The notes below the pieces were generated by a model. The model was not told the DNA's origin, made no database searches, and worked only from the letters and a program-made list of their open reading frames with translations. Source: Pusillimonas sp035515275 (GTDB lineage: Bacteria > Pseudomonadota > Gammaproteobacteria > Burkholderiales > Burkholderiaceae_B). Taken from it: a DNA stretch of 27,241 nt. The stretch is from the NCBI RefSeq assembly GCF_035515275.1, contig NZ_DATJBQ010000150.1, positions 1 to 27,241 on the forward strand, read 5' to 3'. How positions within the stretch are numbered: the first letter of the stretch is position 1; each line of letters begins with the position of its first letter. This document shows positions 16,078 to 24,157 of this stretch, in pieces. The position numbers and the translations under genes are program-made.

Positions 16078-16554
16078 ATGAATAATGAATCGACCCTCAT
16101 TGAATTCAATCGGCTTCCGGGTAATTACATTCGACGGCTGCAGCAAATAGCCGTGGCGATATTCCTGCAAGAGACCGAAGCACACGCTGTAACGCCGGTA
16201 CAGTTTGCGGCGCTCCAATCCGTGCTGGGTACGCCCAATATGGATCAGCGCACCCTGGCAGCCGCCATTGGGCAAGATGCCTCTACTACTACAGGCGTTA
16301 TCGATCGCCTTGAGGCCCGTGGGCTGCTTCAGCGCCGGCCGTCTCCCACCGACCGGCGCGCGCGTTGTCTTACTATTACCGAACAGGGCCGTCGGCTGTT
16401 GAACCAGGTTGCCCCCGCGGTGCTCCGCGCGCAAGCGCTTTTGCTTGAGCCCTTATCTGAGAATGAACAGGTTCAGTTCATGCACTTGGCCGAAAAGCTG
16501 GTCAACGGCAACAACGACTTAAGCCGTGCGCCTCGAAAGCATCCTGCCGATTAA
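16078..16554 (+). CDS. MarR-family transcriptional regulator
   Basis: A 158-residue winged-helix dimeric regulator. The DNA-binding core spans about residues 45-100: PNMDQRTLAAAIGQDASTTTGVIDRLEARGLLQRR is the helix-turn-helix region and SPTDRRARCLTITEQGR the wing, a classic MarR signature. The flanking helices would form the dimer interface and ligand pocket. It is divergently oriented to the aromatic-acid transporter, and palindromes fill the shared region, so it most likely represses both genes until an aromatic ligand binds. No clear Shine-Dalgarno precedes the ATG, so translation is probably inefficient. The ligand is unknown. Confidence 0.9.
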   Translation: MNNESTLIEFNRLPGNYIRRLQQIAVAIFLQETEAHAVTPVQFAALQSVLGTPNMDQRTLAAAIGQDASTTTGVIDRLEARGLLQRRPSPTDRRARCLTITEQGRRLLNQVAPAVLRAQALLLEPLSENEQVQFMHLAEKLVNGNNDLSRAPRKHPAD

Positions 16555-16576
16555 ACTGCGGGCAGTGTCTGCAGCC

Positions 16577-16606
16577 TTGCCGCCCGCTAGCGAAATATCG
16601 TATAAT
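16577..16606 (+). promoter_or_regulatory. Sigma-70 promoter of the rpmI-rplT-pheST-ihfA operon
   Basis: TTGCCG (16577-16582) and a consensus TATAAT (16601-16606) are 18 bases apart. Transcription would begin near 16613, leaving a leader of about 200 bases before rpmI. Confidence 0.75.
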
Positions 16607-16612
16607 TAAGGG

Positions 16613-16811
16613 CTTTTTACGGCCTTGGGCGTTTAGCTTTAAAACGTTTAGCTTTAAACCGGCTGGCGTTCTGGTTAATTGTTTTAGCCCTAAAAAGAAA
16701 ATAAATGGCTTATTGCCTGGCAGGTTGGTTTTATGCCGGGCGTTGTGGGTTTATCAAGCGTTGCTTTGTATTGCAGCCACCTGCGGCCATAAATCACAAC
16801 AGAGTTTTATC
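16613..16811 (+). promoter_or_regulatory. Long 5' leader of rpmI with a tandem 13-base repeat
   Basis: About 200 untranslated bases precede rpmI. GTTTAGCTTTAAA occurs twice in direct orientation, at 16631-16643 and 16646-16658 (period 15). AGGGCT at about 16609-16614 can pair with AGCCCT near 16686-16691, which would enclose the repeats. In E. coli ribosomal protein L20 represses rpmI-rplT by binding an RNA structure upstream. Whether this leader is an equivalent is inference. Confidence 0.4.
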
Positions 16812-17009
16812 ATGCCTAAAATGAAGACCAAACGAGGCGCCGCAAAGCGTTTCGTGGTTCGTGGTAGCGGATCCATCAAGCGTGGTCAGGCTTTCAAGCG
16901 CCACATCCTGACCAAAAAAACAACCAAGAACAAGCGCCAGTTGCGCGGTTCGACCGCAGTGCACAAAGCTGATGTTGCCTCGGTCAAGTCCATGTTGCCT
17001 TACGCTTGA
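16812..17009 (+). CDS. rpmI: 50S ribosomal protein L35
   Basis: A 65-residue basic ribosomal protein starting MPKMKTKRGAAKRFVVRGSG, the standard L35 N-terminus, and ending SVKSMLPYA. The ATG at 16812 is chosen. An in-frame upstream extension to 16713 is not conserved. It is the first gene after the promoter and is followed after 22 bases by rplT, the usual pairing. Infrequently, infC lies directly elsewhere, as here, where infC is about 10.5 kb upstream. Confidence 0.97.
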   Translation: MPKMKTKRGAAKRFVVRGSGSIKRGQAFKRHILTKKTTKNKRQLRGSTAVHKADVASVKSMLPYA

Positions 17010-17031
17010 TTATTAACGGAGATCTCATACC

Positions 17032-17391
17032 ATGCCACGCGTAAAACGCGGCGTTACAGCCCGCGCCCGTCATAAAAAAGTTATTAGTGCAGCCAAAGGT
17101 TACCGCGGTCGTCGCGGTAATGTCTTCCGGGTCGCCAAACAGGCGGTAATGAAGGCAGGCCAGTACGCCTACCGCGACCGCCGCAACAAAAAGCGCACGT
17201 TCCGTGCCCTGTGGATCACCCGTATCAACGCAGGTTGCCGCGAGCTGGGTATTACGTACAGCGCTTTCATTGCCGGTACCAAAAAAGCCTCTATCGAACT
17301 CGATCGTAAAGTGCTCGCCGACATGGCGGTCAACGACAAGGCTGGTTTTGCAGCTGTTGTCAATCAGGCCCGTGCGGCCCTGACTGCCTAA
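17032..17391 (+). CDS. rplT: 50S ribosomal protein L20
   Basis: A 119-residue rRNA-binding protein needed early in 50S assembly. It starts MPRVKRGVTARARHKKVISAAKGYRGRRGN, diagnostic of L20, and has the globular C-domain YSAFIAGTKKASIELDRKVLADMA that in E. coli also mediates translational autorepression of rpmI-rplT. A clear GGAG lies upstream. Length is typical (E. coli 118). Confidence 0.98.
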   Translation: MPRVKRGVTARARHKKVISAAKGYRGRRGNVFRVAKQAVMKAGQYAYRDRRNKKRTFRALWITRINAGCRELGITYSAFIAGTKKASIELDRKVLADMAVNDKAGFAAVVNQARAALTA

Positions 17392-17427
17392 TAAGCTACA
17401 CCTCGATTACGATATTGTGTTGCTGCG

Positions 17428-17459
17428 AACGGGGCTCTTTGTGGGCTCCGTTTGCTTTT
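17428..17459 (+). terminator. Hairpin with short U-tract between rplT and pheS
   Basis: AACGGGGCT (17428-17436) pairs with GGCTCCGTT (17444-17452) in a nine-bp stem with two G-T wobbles, then TGCTTTT. It may act as a partial terminator lowering pheST expression relative to the ribosomal proteins. No phenylalanine-rich leader frame was found here, unlike E. coli pheST. Confidence 0.5.
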
Positions 17460-17473
17460 GGAAGCGATGATTC

Positions 17474-18496
17474 ATGACCTCTACGGCTGACGACCTGGTC
17501 TCCCAGGCAAAAGAACTTTTCGCCCTGGCCGCCGACCCGGCTGCTCTCGAAAACGCGAAAGCGCGATTTTTGGGCAAGCAAGGCGCGCTTACCGCCTTGT
17601 TGAAGGGCCTTGCCCAGCTTGATCCCGAGCAAAAACGCGAGCAGGGTGGTCGCATCAACCAGGTCAAGCAGCAAATCGAATCGCTGCTCAACGAACGACG
17701 CGCCCAGCTTGCCCAGGCCGAGCTCGATAAGCGCCTTGCTGCCGAAACCATTGACGTCACCTTGCCGGGCCGCGGCCGGGCATCAGGGGGCATTCACCCA
17801 GTCATTCACACGTGGCAGCGGGTGCAGGCCATTTTCGCCTCGATCGGTTTTGACTCTATTGAAGGTCCCGAGATCGAAAACGACTGGACCAACTTTACCG
17901 CGCTGAACAATCCGGAAAATCACCCGGCTCGTTCCATGCAGGACACGTTCTACGTCGACATGCAAGATGAGGGCGGCTTGCCGTTGCTGCTGCGCACGAA
18001 CACCAGCCCCATGCAGGTGCGTTATGCCCGCATGAACAAGCCGCCGATCAAGGTCATTGCACCGGGCCGTACGTATCGCGTCGACAGCGACGCCACACAT
18101 TCGCCCATGTTTCACCAGGTCGAGGGCTTGTGGATCGCAGAAGACATTTCTTTTTCTGATCTCAAAGGCGTGTACACCGACTTCTTGCGCGCCTTCTTCG
18201 AGACCGACGATCTTTCGGTGCGTTTTCGACCCTCATTCTTTCCGTTCACCGAGCCCTCAGCCGAGATCGACATGATGTTCACCTCTGGCCCCAATCAGGG
18301 TCGCTGGCTCGAGATCTCCGGTTCAGGGCAAGTGCACCCTCAAGTCGTGCGTAATTTCGGGCTCGACCCCGAACGCTACATCGGCTTCGCCTTCGGATCG
18401 GGGCTCGAGCGTCTGACCATGCTGCGCTACGGCGTCAACGACCTGCGCCAGTTCTTCGAGGGCGACCTGCGCTTTCTGCGTCAATTCAATCGCTGA
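17474..18496 (+). CDS. pheS: Phenylalanyl-tRNA synthetase alpha subunit
   Basis: Catalytic subunit of the alpha2-beta2 enzyme that charges tRNA-Phe. The 340-residue protein has an N-terminal coiled-coil tRNA-binding arm (about 1-90) and the class II core: the region WTNFTALNNPENHPAR near 138-153, motif 2 FRPSFFPFTEPSAEIDM near 251-267, and motif 3 GFAFGSGLERLTMLRYG near 304-320. Length matches E. coli PheS (327) closely. It is followed by pheT after 48 bases, the normal order. Confidence 0.97.
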   Translation: MTSTADDLVSQAKELFALAADPAALENAKARFLGKQGALTALLKGLAQLDPEQKREQGGRINQVKQQIESLLNERRAQLAQAELDKRLAAETIDVTLPGRGRASGGIHPVIHTWQRVQAIFASIGFDSIEGPEIENDWTNFTALNNPENHPARSMQDTFYVDMQDEGGLPLLLRTNTSPMQVRYARMNKPPIKVIAPGRTYRVDSDATHSPMFHQVEGLWIAEDISFSDLKGVYTDFLRAFFETDDLSVRFRPSFFPFTEPSAEIDMMFTSGPNQGRWLEISGSGQVHPQVVRNFGLDPERYIGFAFGSGLERLTMLRYGVNDLRQFFEGDLRFLRQFNR

Positions 18497-18511
18497 GTGT
18501 CGTTTCGACAC
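18497..18511 (+). other. Intercistronic stem-loop after pheS
   Basis: GTGTCG, TTT, CGACAC is a perfect 6-bp hairpin starting at the base after the pheS stop codon. There is no T-tract, so it is more likely to influence mRNA processing or translation of pheT than termination. Confidence 0.4.
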
Positions 18512-18544
18512 CCGGCCGACTGTCTACGGATCTGACAACACATC

Positions 18545-20959
18545 ATGCAATTCCCCGAATCTTGGCTACGCGCGTTCGTGAATCCCGGTTTGTCTACCGA
18601 CGAGCTATCCCATCAACTGACGATGGCAGGGCTCGAAGTAGAGGAAACGGAACCGGTGGCGCCGCCTTTCAGCGGCATCGTGGTGGCACATATTGTCGAG
18701 GTCGATAAGCACCCCGATGCAGACAAATTGCGAGTTTGCCGCGTTGACGACGGTTCGGGCGAACTGCTGCAGATCGTTTGCGGGGCACCCAATGCGGCTG
18801 CCGGAATGAAAGTGCCGCTGGCCAAGGTCGGCGCCGTACTGCCTGACGGCATGAAGATCGGCAAGGCCAAGATGCGCGGTGTCGAGTCGTTCGGTATGCT
18901 GTGCTCTGCGCGCGAACTGGGCTTGTCGCAAGACCATGCAGGCTTGCTCGAGCTTGATGCCAACGCTCAGGTAGGCCAGTCGCTGCGCGAAACGCTCGAT
19001 TTGGACGACACGTTATTCACACTCAAGCTCACGCCCAATCGGGCCGATTGTCTGTCGATTCTGGGTGTGGCCCGAGAGGTTGCCGCACTGAGTGGCGCAC
19101 CACTGACCTTGCCTGAAATGTCCGCAGCGCCGGTCGAGATAAACGACCGGCTCGCCGTAACAGTGGCTGCCCCCGATCTTTGCGGTCGTTTTGCAGGACG
19201 CATCATCCGCGGGGTGAACGCCCGAATGCAGACCCCCGACTGGATGGTGTCCCGGCTCGAGCGTGCCGGCCAGCGCTCTGTTTCGGCTCTGGTCGATATT
19301 TCCAACTACCTGATGCTTGAGCTTGGCCGGCCCACGCATGTGTTCGATCTTAAGCGCATCCACGGCGGGCTTACCGTACGCTGGGCCAAGCCGGGCGAAG
19401 AGCTCGAGCTGCTTAGCGGGCAGAAAATTGCACTCGATTCAGACGTTGGTGTCATTGCCGCGGGCGATGTGGTGGAAAGCATGGCCGGCATCATGGGTGG
19501 TGAATCTACGGCGGTTACGCTGGACACCACCGACATCTACGTTGAAGCCGCTTTCTGGTGGCCCGAAGCCATTATGGGACGAGCACGCCGCTACAAGTTC
19601 AGTTCCGAGGCCAGCCATCGCTTCGAGCGCGGTGTCGATTTTCAGAACGTGGTGCGCGACCTTGATCGCATCACCAACCTTATCTTGATGATCTGTGGGG
19701 GCAAGGCCGGCCCTATCGACGATCAGATAATCAATTTGCCCCAGCGCAAGGCCGTACAAATGCGCCTGCAACGCTGCCATCGCGTACTGGGCGTACCGGT
19801 CGAACAGGCCGAGATCGAACGTATCTTTCAGAGTCTCGACTTCGACTGGCAATGCCAGGACGGCGTCTTCAGCGTCGTGCCTCCTTCGTATCGCTTCGAT
19901 ATTGAAATCGAAGAAGACCTGATCGAAGAGGTGGCGCGTATCTATGGCTTCGAGCGCCTGCCCGATGTGCCGCCCCGTGCGCGTGCGAGCATCCGGGTCG
20001 ACCCCGAGAGCCTGCGCGGCCCTCACGCCTTGCGCCACGCCATGGCTGCCATGGATTACCAAGAGGTCGTCAACTTTTCTTTCGTTCAGGAAGGCTGGGA
20101 AGAACACTACGCGGGTAATACGGATCCCATTCGTTTGCTCAACCCCATAGCCAGCCAACTTGCCGTCATGCGGTCCAGCTTGCTGGCAGGCCTGGTCGAA
20201 AACATTCAGCACAACGCCAATCGCAAACAGCCCCGCGTACGGGTATTTGAAATCGGGCGGGTGTTCTACCGCGACCCTCAGGTTAAAGACGGCCCCTTGA
20301 GTGTTGCCGGGGTCGCGCAGCCCCAGCGTCTGGCAGGCGCCGCATGGGGGCCTGCTCTTGAAGAGCAGTGGGGCGTTTCGGCCCGGCATGTCGATTTCTA
20401 TGATGTAAAAAAAGACGTCGAAACCTTGCTTGGATGCCGGGCGAACCAGTTGCGCTGTGTTCCGGCCCCGTATCCCGCCTTGCATCCGGGGCGTAGCGCC
20501 AGGCTCGAGCTGGACGGCCGTGCTGTAGGCTGGATCGGCGAGCTGCACCCCCATTTGCTTGCGCAGGCTGATCTTGCGCAGGCACCGGTTCTGTTCGAAA
20601 TAGACGTAGCAGCAATCGAGACCATCCCTTTGCCCGGACCCCGGGCGGTTTCGCGCCAACCTATCGTCGTGCGGGACATGGCTTTCTGGGTGAACGCCAA
20701 CGTCTTGTATCAGGATTTACTCGACACCCTTACCCAAACCATTGAATCTAATGCTACTCTTGGCATTGTTCAAGACATCCGATTGTTCGACGTCTGGCGC
20801 GATCCATCCCAAAAAGACGGGCAGGCCCAAAAAAGCATGGCGTTGCGCTTCTGGCTGCAAGACGACCAGGTCACCCTGGACGATGCCCGTGTCGAACAAT
20901 GCATGAGCCGGTTGCTGCAGGCGCTCGTCGATGCCCATGGGGCACGTCAGCGCTCTTAA
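18545..20959 (+). CDS. pheT: Phenylalanyl-tRNA synthetase beta subunit
   Basis: Structural and editing subunit of PheRS. The 804-residue protein has the expected order: an N-terminal segment, EMAP-II-like OB fold (about 39-150, with HPDADKLRVC), B3/B4 editing domain (about 210-390, including SVSALVDISNYLMLELGRPTHVFD split by the usual residues), B5 domain (about 400-480, with EIEEDLIEEVARIYG), catalytic-like core, and a C-terminal FDX-ACB anticodon-binding domain (about 700-800, VSRQPIVVRDMAFWV). Length is typical (E. coli 795). Its stop codon overlaps the ribosome-binding site of ihfA, so the two are tightly linked. Confidence 0.97.
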   Translation: MQFPESWLRAFVNPGLSTDELSHQLTMAGLEVEETEPVAPPFSGIVVAHIVEVDKHPDADKLRVCRVDDGSGELLQIVCGAPNAAAGMKVPLAKVGAVLPDGMKIGKAKMRGVESFGMLCSARELGLSQDHAGLLELDANAQVGQSLRETLDLDDTLFTLKLTPNRADCLSILGVAREVAALSGAPLTLPEMSAAPVEINDRLAVTVAAPDLCGRFAGRIIRGVNARMQTPDWMVSRLERAGQRSVSALVDISNYLMLELGRPTHVFDLKRIHGGLTVRWAKPGEELELLSGQKIALDSDVGVIAAGDVVESMAGIMGGESTAVTLDTTDIYVEAAFWWPEAIMGRARRYKFSSEASHRFERGVDFQNVVRDLDRITNLILMICGGKAGPIDDQIINLPQRKAVQMRLQRCHRVLGVPVEQAEIERIFQSLDFDWQCQDGVFSVVPPSYRFDIEIEEDLIEEVARIYGFERLPDVPPRARASIRVDPESLRGPHALRHAMAAMDYQEVVNFSFVQEGWEEHYAGNTDPIRLLNPIASQLAVMRSSLLAGLVENIQHNANRKQPRVRVFEIGRVFYRDPQVKDGPLSVAGVAQPQRLAGAAWGPALEEQWGVSARHVDFYDVKKDVETLLGCRANQLRCVPAPYPALHPGRSARLELDGRAVGWIGELHPHLLAQADLAQAPVLFEIDVAAIETIPLPGPRAVSRQPIVVRDMAFWVNANVLYQDLLDTLTQTIESNATLGIVQDIRLFDVWRDPSQKDGQAQKSMALRFWLQDDQVTLDDARVEQCMSRLLQALVDAHGARQRS

Positions 20960-20972
20960 GGAGCTTATAAGC

Positions 20973-21302
20973 ATGAATTCAGACTCGCGTACCCTGACCA
21001 AGGCCGAATTGGCCGAGCTGCTGTTCGAGCGGGTGGGGCTGAACAAGCGAGAAGCCAAAGACATTGTCGATACTTTCTTCGAAGAAATCCGCGAATGTCT
21101 TGCAAGCGGCAGCGAGGTCAAACTGTCGGGCTTTGGTAATTTTCAGGTGCGCGACAAACCGCCGCGTCCGGGCCGCAACCCAAAAACCGGCGAAGTCATT
21201 CCCATCGAGGCTCGTCGGGTGGTTACATTCCACGCCAGCCAAAAGCTCAAAAGCGCGGTCGAGCAGGCCGGTGCAACGCAGGCCGCGCAGCGGCCCAAAT
21301 AG
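20973..21302 (+). CDS. ihfA: Integration host factor subunit alpha
   Basis: DNA-bending protein that pairs with IHF-beta and shapes promoters, including sigma-54 promoters. The 109-residue protein starts MNSDSRTLTKAELAELLFE and has the body GLNKREAKDIVDTFFEEIR, GFGNFQVRDKPPRPGRNPKTG with the intercalating proline arm, and IPIEARRVVTFHASQKLK. The ATG at 20973 is chosen because AAGGAG (20958-20963) lies 9 bases upstream. An in-frame start at 20931 would sit inside pheT. Downstream of pheT is its standard place in proteobacteria. Confidence 0.96.
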   Translation: MNSDSRTLTKAELAELLFERVGLNKREAKDIVDTFFEEIRECLASGSEVKLSGFGNFQVRDKPPRPGRNPKTGEVIPIEARRVVTFHASQKLKSAVEQAGATQAAQRPK

Positions 21303-21384
21303 GAGCCAAACCGCAAAAGGTACTTCAGGCCCGGGGTCGGCCAGTCGCCGTTGCCTCGGTCATTACACCATTTAACGTTCGCCC

Positions 21385-21780
21385 ATGAGTTCCACTGAAA
21401 CCTCTGTTACCCTGCCGCCCATTCCGGCAAAGCGCTATTTCACCATTGGCGAAGTCAGCGAGTTGTGTTGTGTCAAGCCGCATGTACTGCGCTACTGGGA
21501 ACAGGAGTTCACCCAGCTCAAACCGGTCAAGCGGCGTGGTAACCGCCGTTATTACCAGCACCACGAAGTACTGCTTATACGCCGCATCCGCGACCTGCTC
21601 TACGAACAGGGCTTTACCATCAGCGGTGCCCGAAACCGCCTGGGCGATGCGCAGGCTCCTTTCGACCAAGATGCTGCCATACGTCTTAGCGGTCCCGAGT
21701 TACAAAGCTTGCGCGCCGAGCTTCAAGCCGCGCGCGACGACCTTGCGCAGGCATTGGGCGACACCGCCCGTAACGCCTGA
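21385..21780 (+). CDS. MerR-family transcriptional regulator
   Basis: A 131-residue winged-helix regulator with the MerR-type start KRYFTIGEVSELCCVKPHVL followed by RYWEQEF, a wing (KRRGNRRYYQHHEVLLI), and a C-terminal coiled-coil dimer helix (ELQSLRAELQAARDDLAQAL). No metal-binding cysteine cluster follows the DNA-binding domain. The gene after ihfA in many beta- and gammaproteobacteria is this same uncharacterised MerR-like protein, and I do not know its target. Its stop overlaps the next start as ATGA-like TGATG, indicating coupling to the ferritin-like gene. Confidence 0.88.
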   Translation: MSSTETSVTLPPIPAKRYFTIGEVSELCCVKPHVLRYWEQEFTQLKPVKRRGNRRYYQHHEVLLIRRIRDLLYEQGFTISGARNRLGDAQAPFDQDAAIRLSGPELQSLRAELQAARDDLAQALGDTARNA

Positions 21781-22550
21781 TGCGGCCCAGCGCGCTTGCC
21801 GCGTTGTTGCAGGCGCTGCCGGCCGATAAGGTTGCGGCGGTGCGCGCCTTGCATGGGCGGCTTGCCATCGATTCGGCGTGGTGCGCAACCCAGCCGCCTG
21901 GTATTCCGGGTCGCCCGGAACGGCCTCATCTGGTCGAGCCCTCAAAGGTCAAGTCTCGTTCGCCCAACACCATGGCCGGCCGTGCGGCCCTCATTCACTC
22001 GCTGGCGCATATCGAGTTCAATGCCATCAATCTTGCGCTGGACATTATCTGGCGCTTCGATGGCATGCCAGAACAGTTCTACCAAGACTGGGCCGGCGTA
22101 GCCCGCGACGAGGCTGACCATTTTATTTTGCTGGTTGCGCACTTGCGCAGCATGGGCCACGAGTACGGAGATTTTCCGGCACATGACGGCCTCTGGGAAA
22201 TGGCCGAACGAACGTCACAAGACCTGCTTGCCCGCCTGGCCCTGGTGCCCCGCACTCTCGAAGCGCGTGGGCTGGATGCCTCGCCCCCGATCCGCAGCAA
22301 ATTGGCCGCCGCGGGCGATATGCGGGGTGCGGGCATACTCGACATTATCTTGCGCGACGAAATCGGACATGTGGCCATTGGCAATAAATGGTATGGCCAT
22401 GTCTGCCGGCAACGCAGCCTGGACCCCATTGCTCAGTACCGCGAGCTGGCGCGCCGTTATCGCGCCCCGCGCTTGCGGGGTCCGTTCAACATGCAGGCAA
22501 GACGCGCGGCGGGTTTCAGCGAAGCCGAACTAGAGGCCCTGCACGAATAA
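21780..22550 (+). CDS. Ferritin-like DUF455 family protein
   Basis: A 256-residue protein of the DUF455 ferritin-like family. Putative di-metal ligands are visible in four helices: HSLAHIEFNAINLALD, DEADHFILLVAHL, and LRDEIGHVAIGNKW contain the alternating Glu/His pattern of ferritin-like carboxylate centres. Function is unknown, although members are widespread in betaproteobacteria and some are linked to RNA- or metal-dependent oxygen chemistry by structure alone. The ATG overlaps the merR stop. The C-terminus ends only 6 bases from the convergent anti-sigma gene with no terminator between them. Confidence 0.82.
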   Translation: MRPSALAALLQALPADKVAAVRALHGRLAIDSAWCATQPPGIPGRPERPHLVEPSKVKSRSPNTMAGRAALIHSLAHIEFNAINLALDIIWRFDGMPEQFYQDWAGVARDEADHFILLVAHLRSMGHEYGDFPAHDGLWEMAERTSQDLLARLALVPRTLEARGLDASPPIRSKLAAAGDMRGAGILDIILRDEIGHVAIGNKWYGHVCRQRSLDPIAQYRELARRYRAPRLRGPFNMQARRAAGFSEAELEALHE

Positions 22551-22556
22551 ACCCGC

Positions 22557-23561
22557 CTAGCCCAGGCTGACTGTGCGCCCAATGAATAATATCGGTCCGT
22601 CGGGTTCTTGGGGGGTCGCTTGCGAGGGCTCCTGGGTCATTTCAAAAAACTGGCCCGGGCTGACCTGTCCGGTTACTTCCATGGGCAAGGTCAGCGACCT
22701 TTGCGGGTCGACCAGGCCCAGTAAACGTGGGCGCGGCGACTGCTCATTGTAGGTCCACAAATAAACTGATTCGGTTTCGGGCACGACGATATCTACTTGC
22801 GGTGCAAGAATCACGTTCTGGCGGCTGTCGACAGTCAGAATCCAGCCGGGTGTCGAGCTGGTTCCGGGCGCCTGCATAATGGCCACCTGAACAATTTGCG
22901 GCGCAGGTGCGGCCGGTGGTTGAAGCGGTGCGCTGACTGTCGGGTCTTGCCTGAATGTGGTTTCGGGCAAGGCCAGGACCGCGGCCAGCACGGCCAGTGC
23001 AGTGCTGAGCGATCGCCAGAACCACAAGCTGCGCCAAAGCGCAGGACGCGGCGGGCGTGCATTGGCGTCGGGGCGAAATGCCTCCATCGGGTCCGGGGGC
23101 GCAGCGCGAACACGGGCAGGCTGTGCAGACAACGCCGCCGGTTTTTCGGCGGGTGTCGCCGTTGAAATCTTAGAGCGATCTTGGGGAGCCGGAGCGACGC
23201 CGGGAGCCGACGGTATAGACTCGTTTGACAAAACCGAGGCCGTATCCGGCCGAATAAGCCGGGGCTCGAAGCCCATGGCCAGGCCCATGCCAGACTGTGG
23301 GGTAGATGCCGGCGTTGGTGTTTGTTTGTTAACGGGCAGTCCCAACGTTGCCTGTATGCGCTGCAGCAGCCGATCCGACGGGTGCAACGGGGTCAACGCG
23401 TCGGTCAGACTCAGCAGCCGCTCCTCCCATTGCAAGGCGCAACCTGCGGCGGCGTCGTCTTGTGAGAGCAACGAGTGAGCCTTTGCAAGCTGATCCTGCT
23501 CAAGCAGGCCTAAGGTGTATTCGGCGATGAAAATATCGTCTTGATGATGCAGATGGCTCAT
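22557..23561 (-). CDS. RskA-like anti-sigma factor
   Basis: Membrane protein predicted to hold the neighbouring ECF sigma factor inactive. From ATG 23561 it has 334 residues: a short cytoplasmic sigma-binding domain (about 1-75, MSHLHHQDDIFIAEYTLGLL), a long Pro/Ala/Ser-rich linker (about 80-170) probably disordered, one transmembrane helix near 178-198 (WRSLSTALAVLAAVLAL), and a C-terminal periplasmic RskA domain (GWILTVDSRQNVIL onwards). The start overlaps the sigma stop codon as ATGA, so the two are made in balance. The linker is longer than in typical RskA proteins. The inducing signal is unknown; related systems respond to redox or envelope stress and are released by regulated proteolysis. 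Confidence 0.85.
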   Translation of the reverse strand: MSHLHHQDDIFIAEYTLGLLEQDQLAKAHSLLSQDDAAAGCALQWEERLLSLTDALTPLHPSDRLLQRIQATLGLPVNKQTPTPASTPQSGMGLAMGFEPRLIRPDTASVLSNESIPSAPGVAPAPQDRSKISTATPAEKPAALSAQPARVRAAPPDPMEAFRPDANARPPRPALWRSLWFWRSLSTALAVLAAVLALPETTFRQDPTVSAPLQPPAAPAPQIVQVAIMQAPGTSSTPGWILTVDSRQNVILAPQVDIVVPETESVYLWTYNEQSPRPRLLGLVDPQRSLTLPMEVTGQVSPGQFFEMTQEPSQATPQEPDGPILFIGRTVSLG

Positions 23562-24070
23562 GCCGGTTCGAACTCCCGCAAAGTACGCAGGCAACTGCGA
23601 ACACTGTGGCGAACTTCAGCAGCAGGGCGGCCCAATTGTTTGGCAATCGCGGCATAGCCCAGGCCGCTGTAATAGGCCATAAGCAAGGGCTTGCGCAGAT
23701 TTTCGGGTTGCCGGGCCAACATGCCGGCCAGGTCATTTGCATGGTTTGAAAACGGCAGGCTTGCCGGCGCGGGCGACACGGAAGCGGGCGCCGGGCGCCG
23801 CTGCAACAAGCCTCGCGTCCGGTAACGCAAGATGCTGTGCAACCATGCGCGTGCGCTACCCATGCTGCTGTCGTAAGCGGATGCGTTCTTCCAGATCAAT
23901 ACGAACGCATCATGGACGGCATCTTGTGCGGCCGCTTGGTCGCCGAGCATGACATTGGCCAGTGCAAGCATGCAAGGAGCCTCGTGCGTGTAGAGTTGTT
24001 GCAGCGCGTCGGCGTCGCCTTGTGCGCAGCCCGCCAGGGCGGCCTGGTAGTCGAAGCGTGGATCGACCAT
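23558..24070 (-). CDS. ECF-type RNA polymerase sigma factor (SigK/RpoE-like)
   Basis: A 170-residue extracytoplasmic-function sigma factor. Region 2 is visible as LYTHEAPCMLALANVMLGDQ and DAVHDAFVLIWKNASAYD (about 25-67), region 4 as LLMAYYSGLGYAAIAKQLG with HSVRSCLRTLREF at the end (about 128-168). Regions 1 and 3 are absent, as in ECF sigmas. GGAG lies before the ATG. The coupled RskA-like gene suggests the SigK-RskA class. Its regulon is unknown. The divergent ABC exporter shares a short upstream region and could be a target, but no ECF promoter was recognised. Confidence 0.88.
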   Translation of the reverse strand: MVDPRFDYQAALAGCAQGDADALQQLYTHEAPCMLALANVMLGDQAAAQDAVHDAFVLIWKNASAYDSSMGSARAWLHSILRYRTRGLLQRRPAPASVSPAPASLPFSNHANDLAGMLARQPENLRKPLLMAYYSGLGYAAIAKQLGRPAAEVRHSVRSCLRTLREFEPA

Positions 24071-24102
24071 GAAATCTCCGGTTTCTGATGGCAGGTTTAT
24101 TG

Positions 24103-24147
24103 TATAAGGTGTTGGCTACGGCGCATTCGCCGGCGTAGCGTTTTTTT
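24103..24147 (+). promoter_or_regulatory. Candidate promoter and 5' hairpin with U-tract ahead of the ABC exporter
   Basis: TATAAG at 24103-24108 could be a -10 element, although no good -35 was found. Just after the predicted start, GCTACG (24115-24120) pairs with CGTAGC (24134-24139) around a loop whose inner bases can also pair (GCG with CGC), followed directly by seven T (24141-24147). The structure ends 10 bases before the start codon. It resembles an attenuator or a terminator blocking read-in. Confidence 0.4.
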
Positions 24148-24157
24148 GGCAGGATGT

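Noticed and set aside
17392..17473. Phenylalanine leader-peptide attenuator for pheST
   Set aside because: A hairpin with a short T-run exists, but no short frame with repeated Phe codons precedes it.
19439..20659. 406-codon minus-strand frame opposite pheT
   Set aside because: pheT is unambiguous on the plus strand, and the antisense protein shows no recognisable domain.
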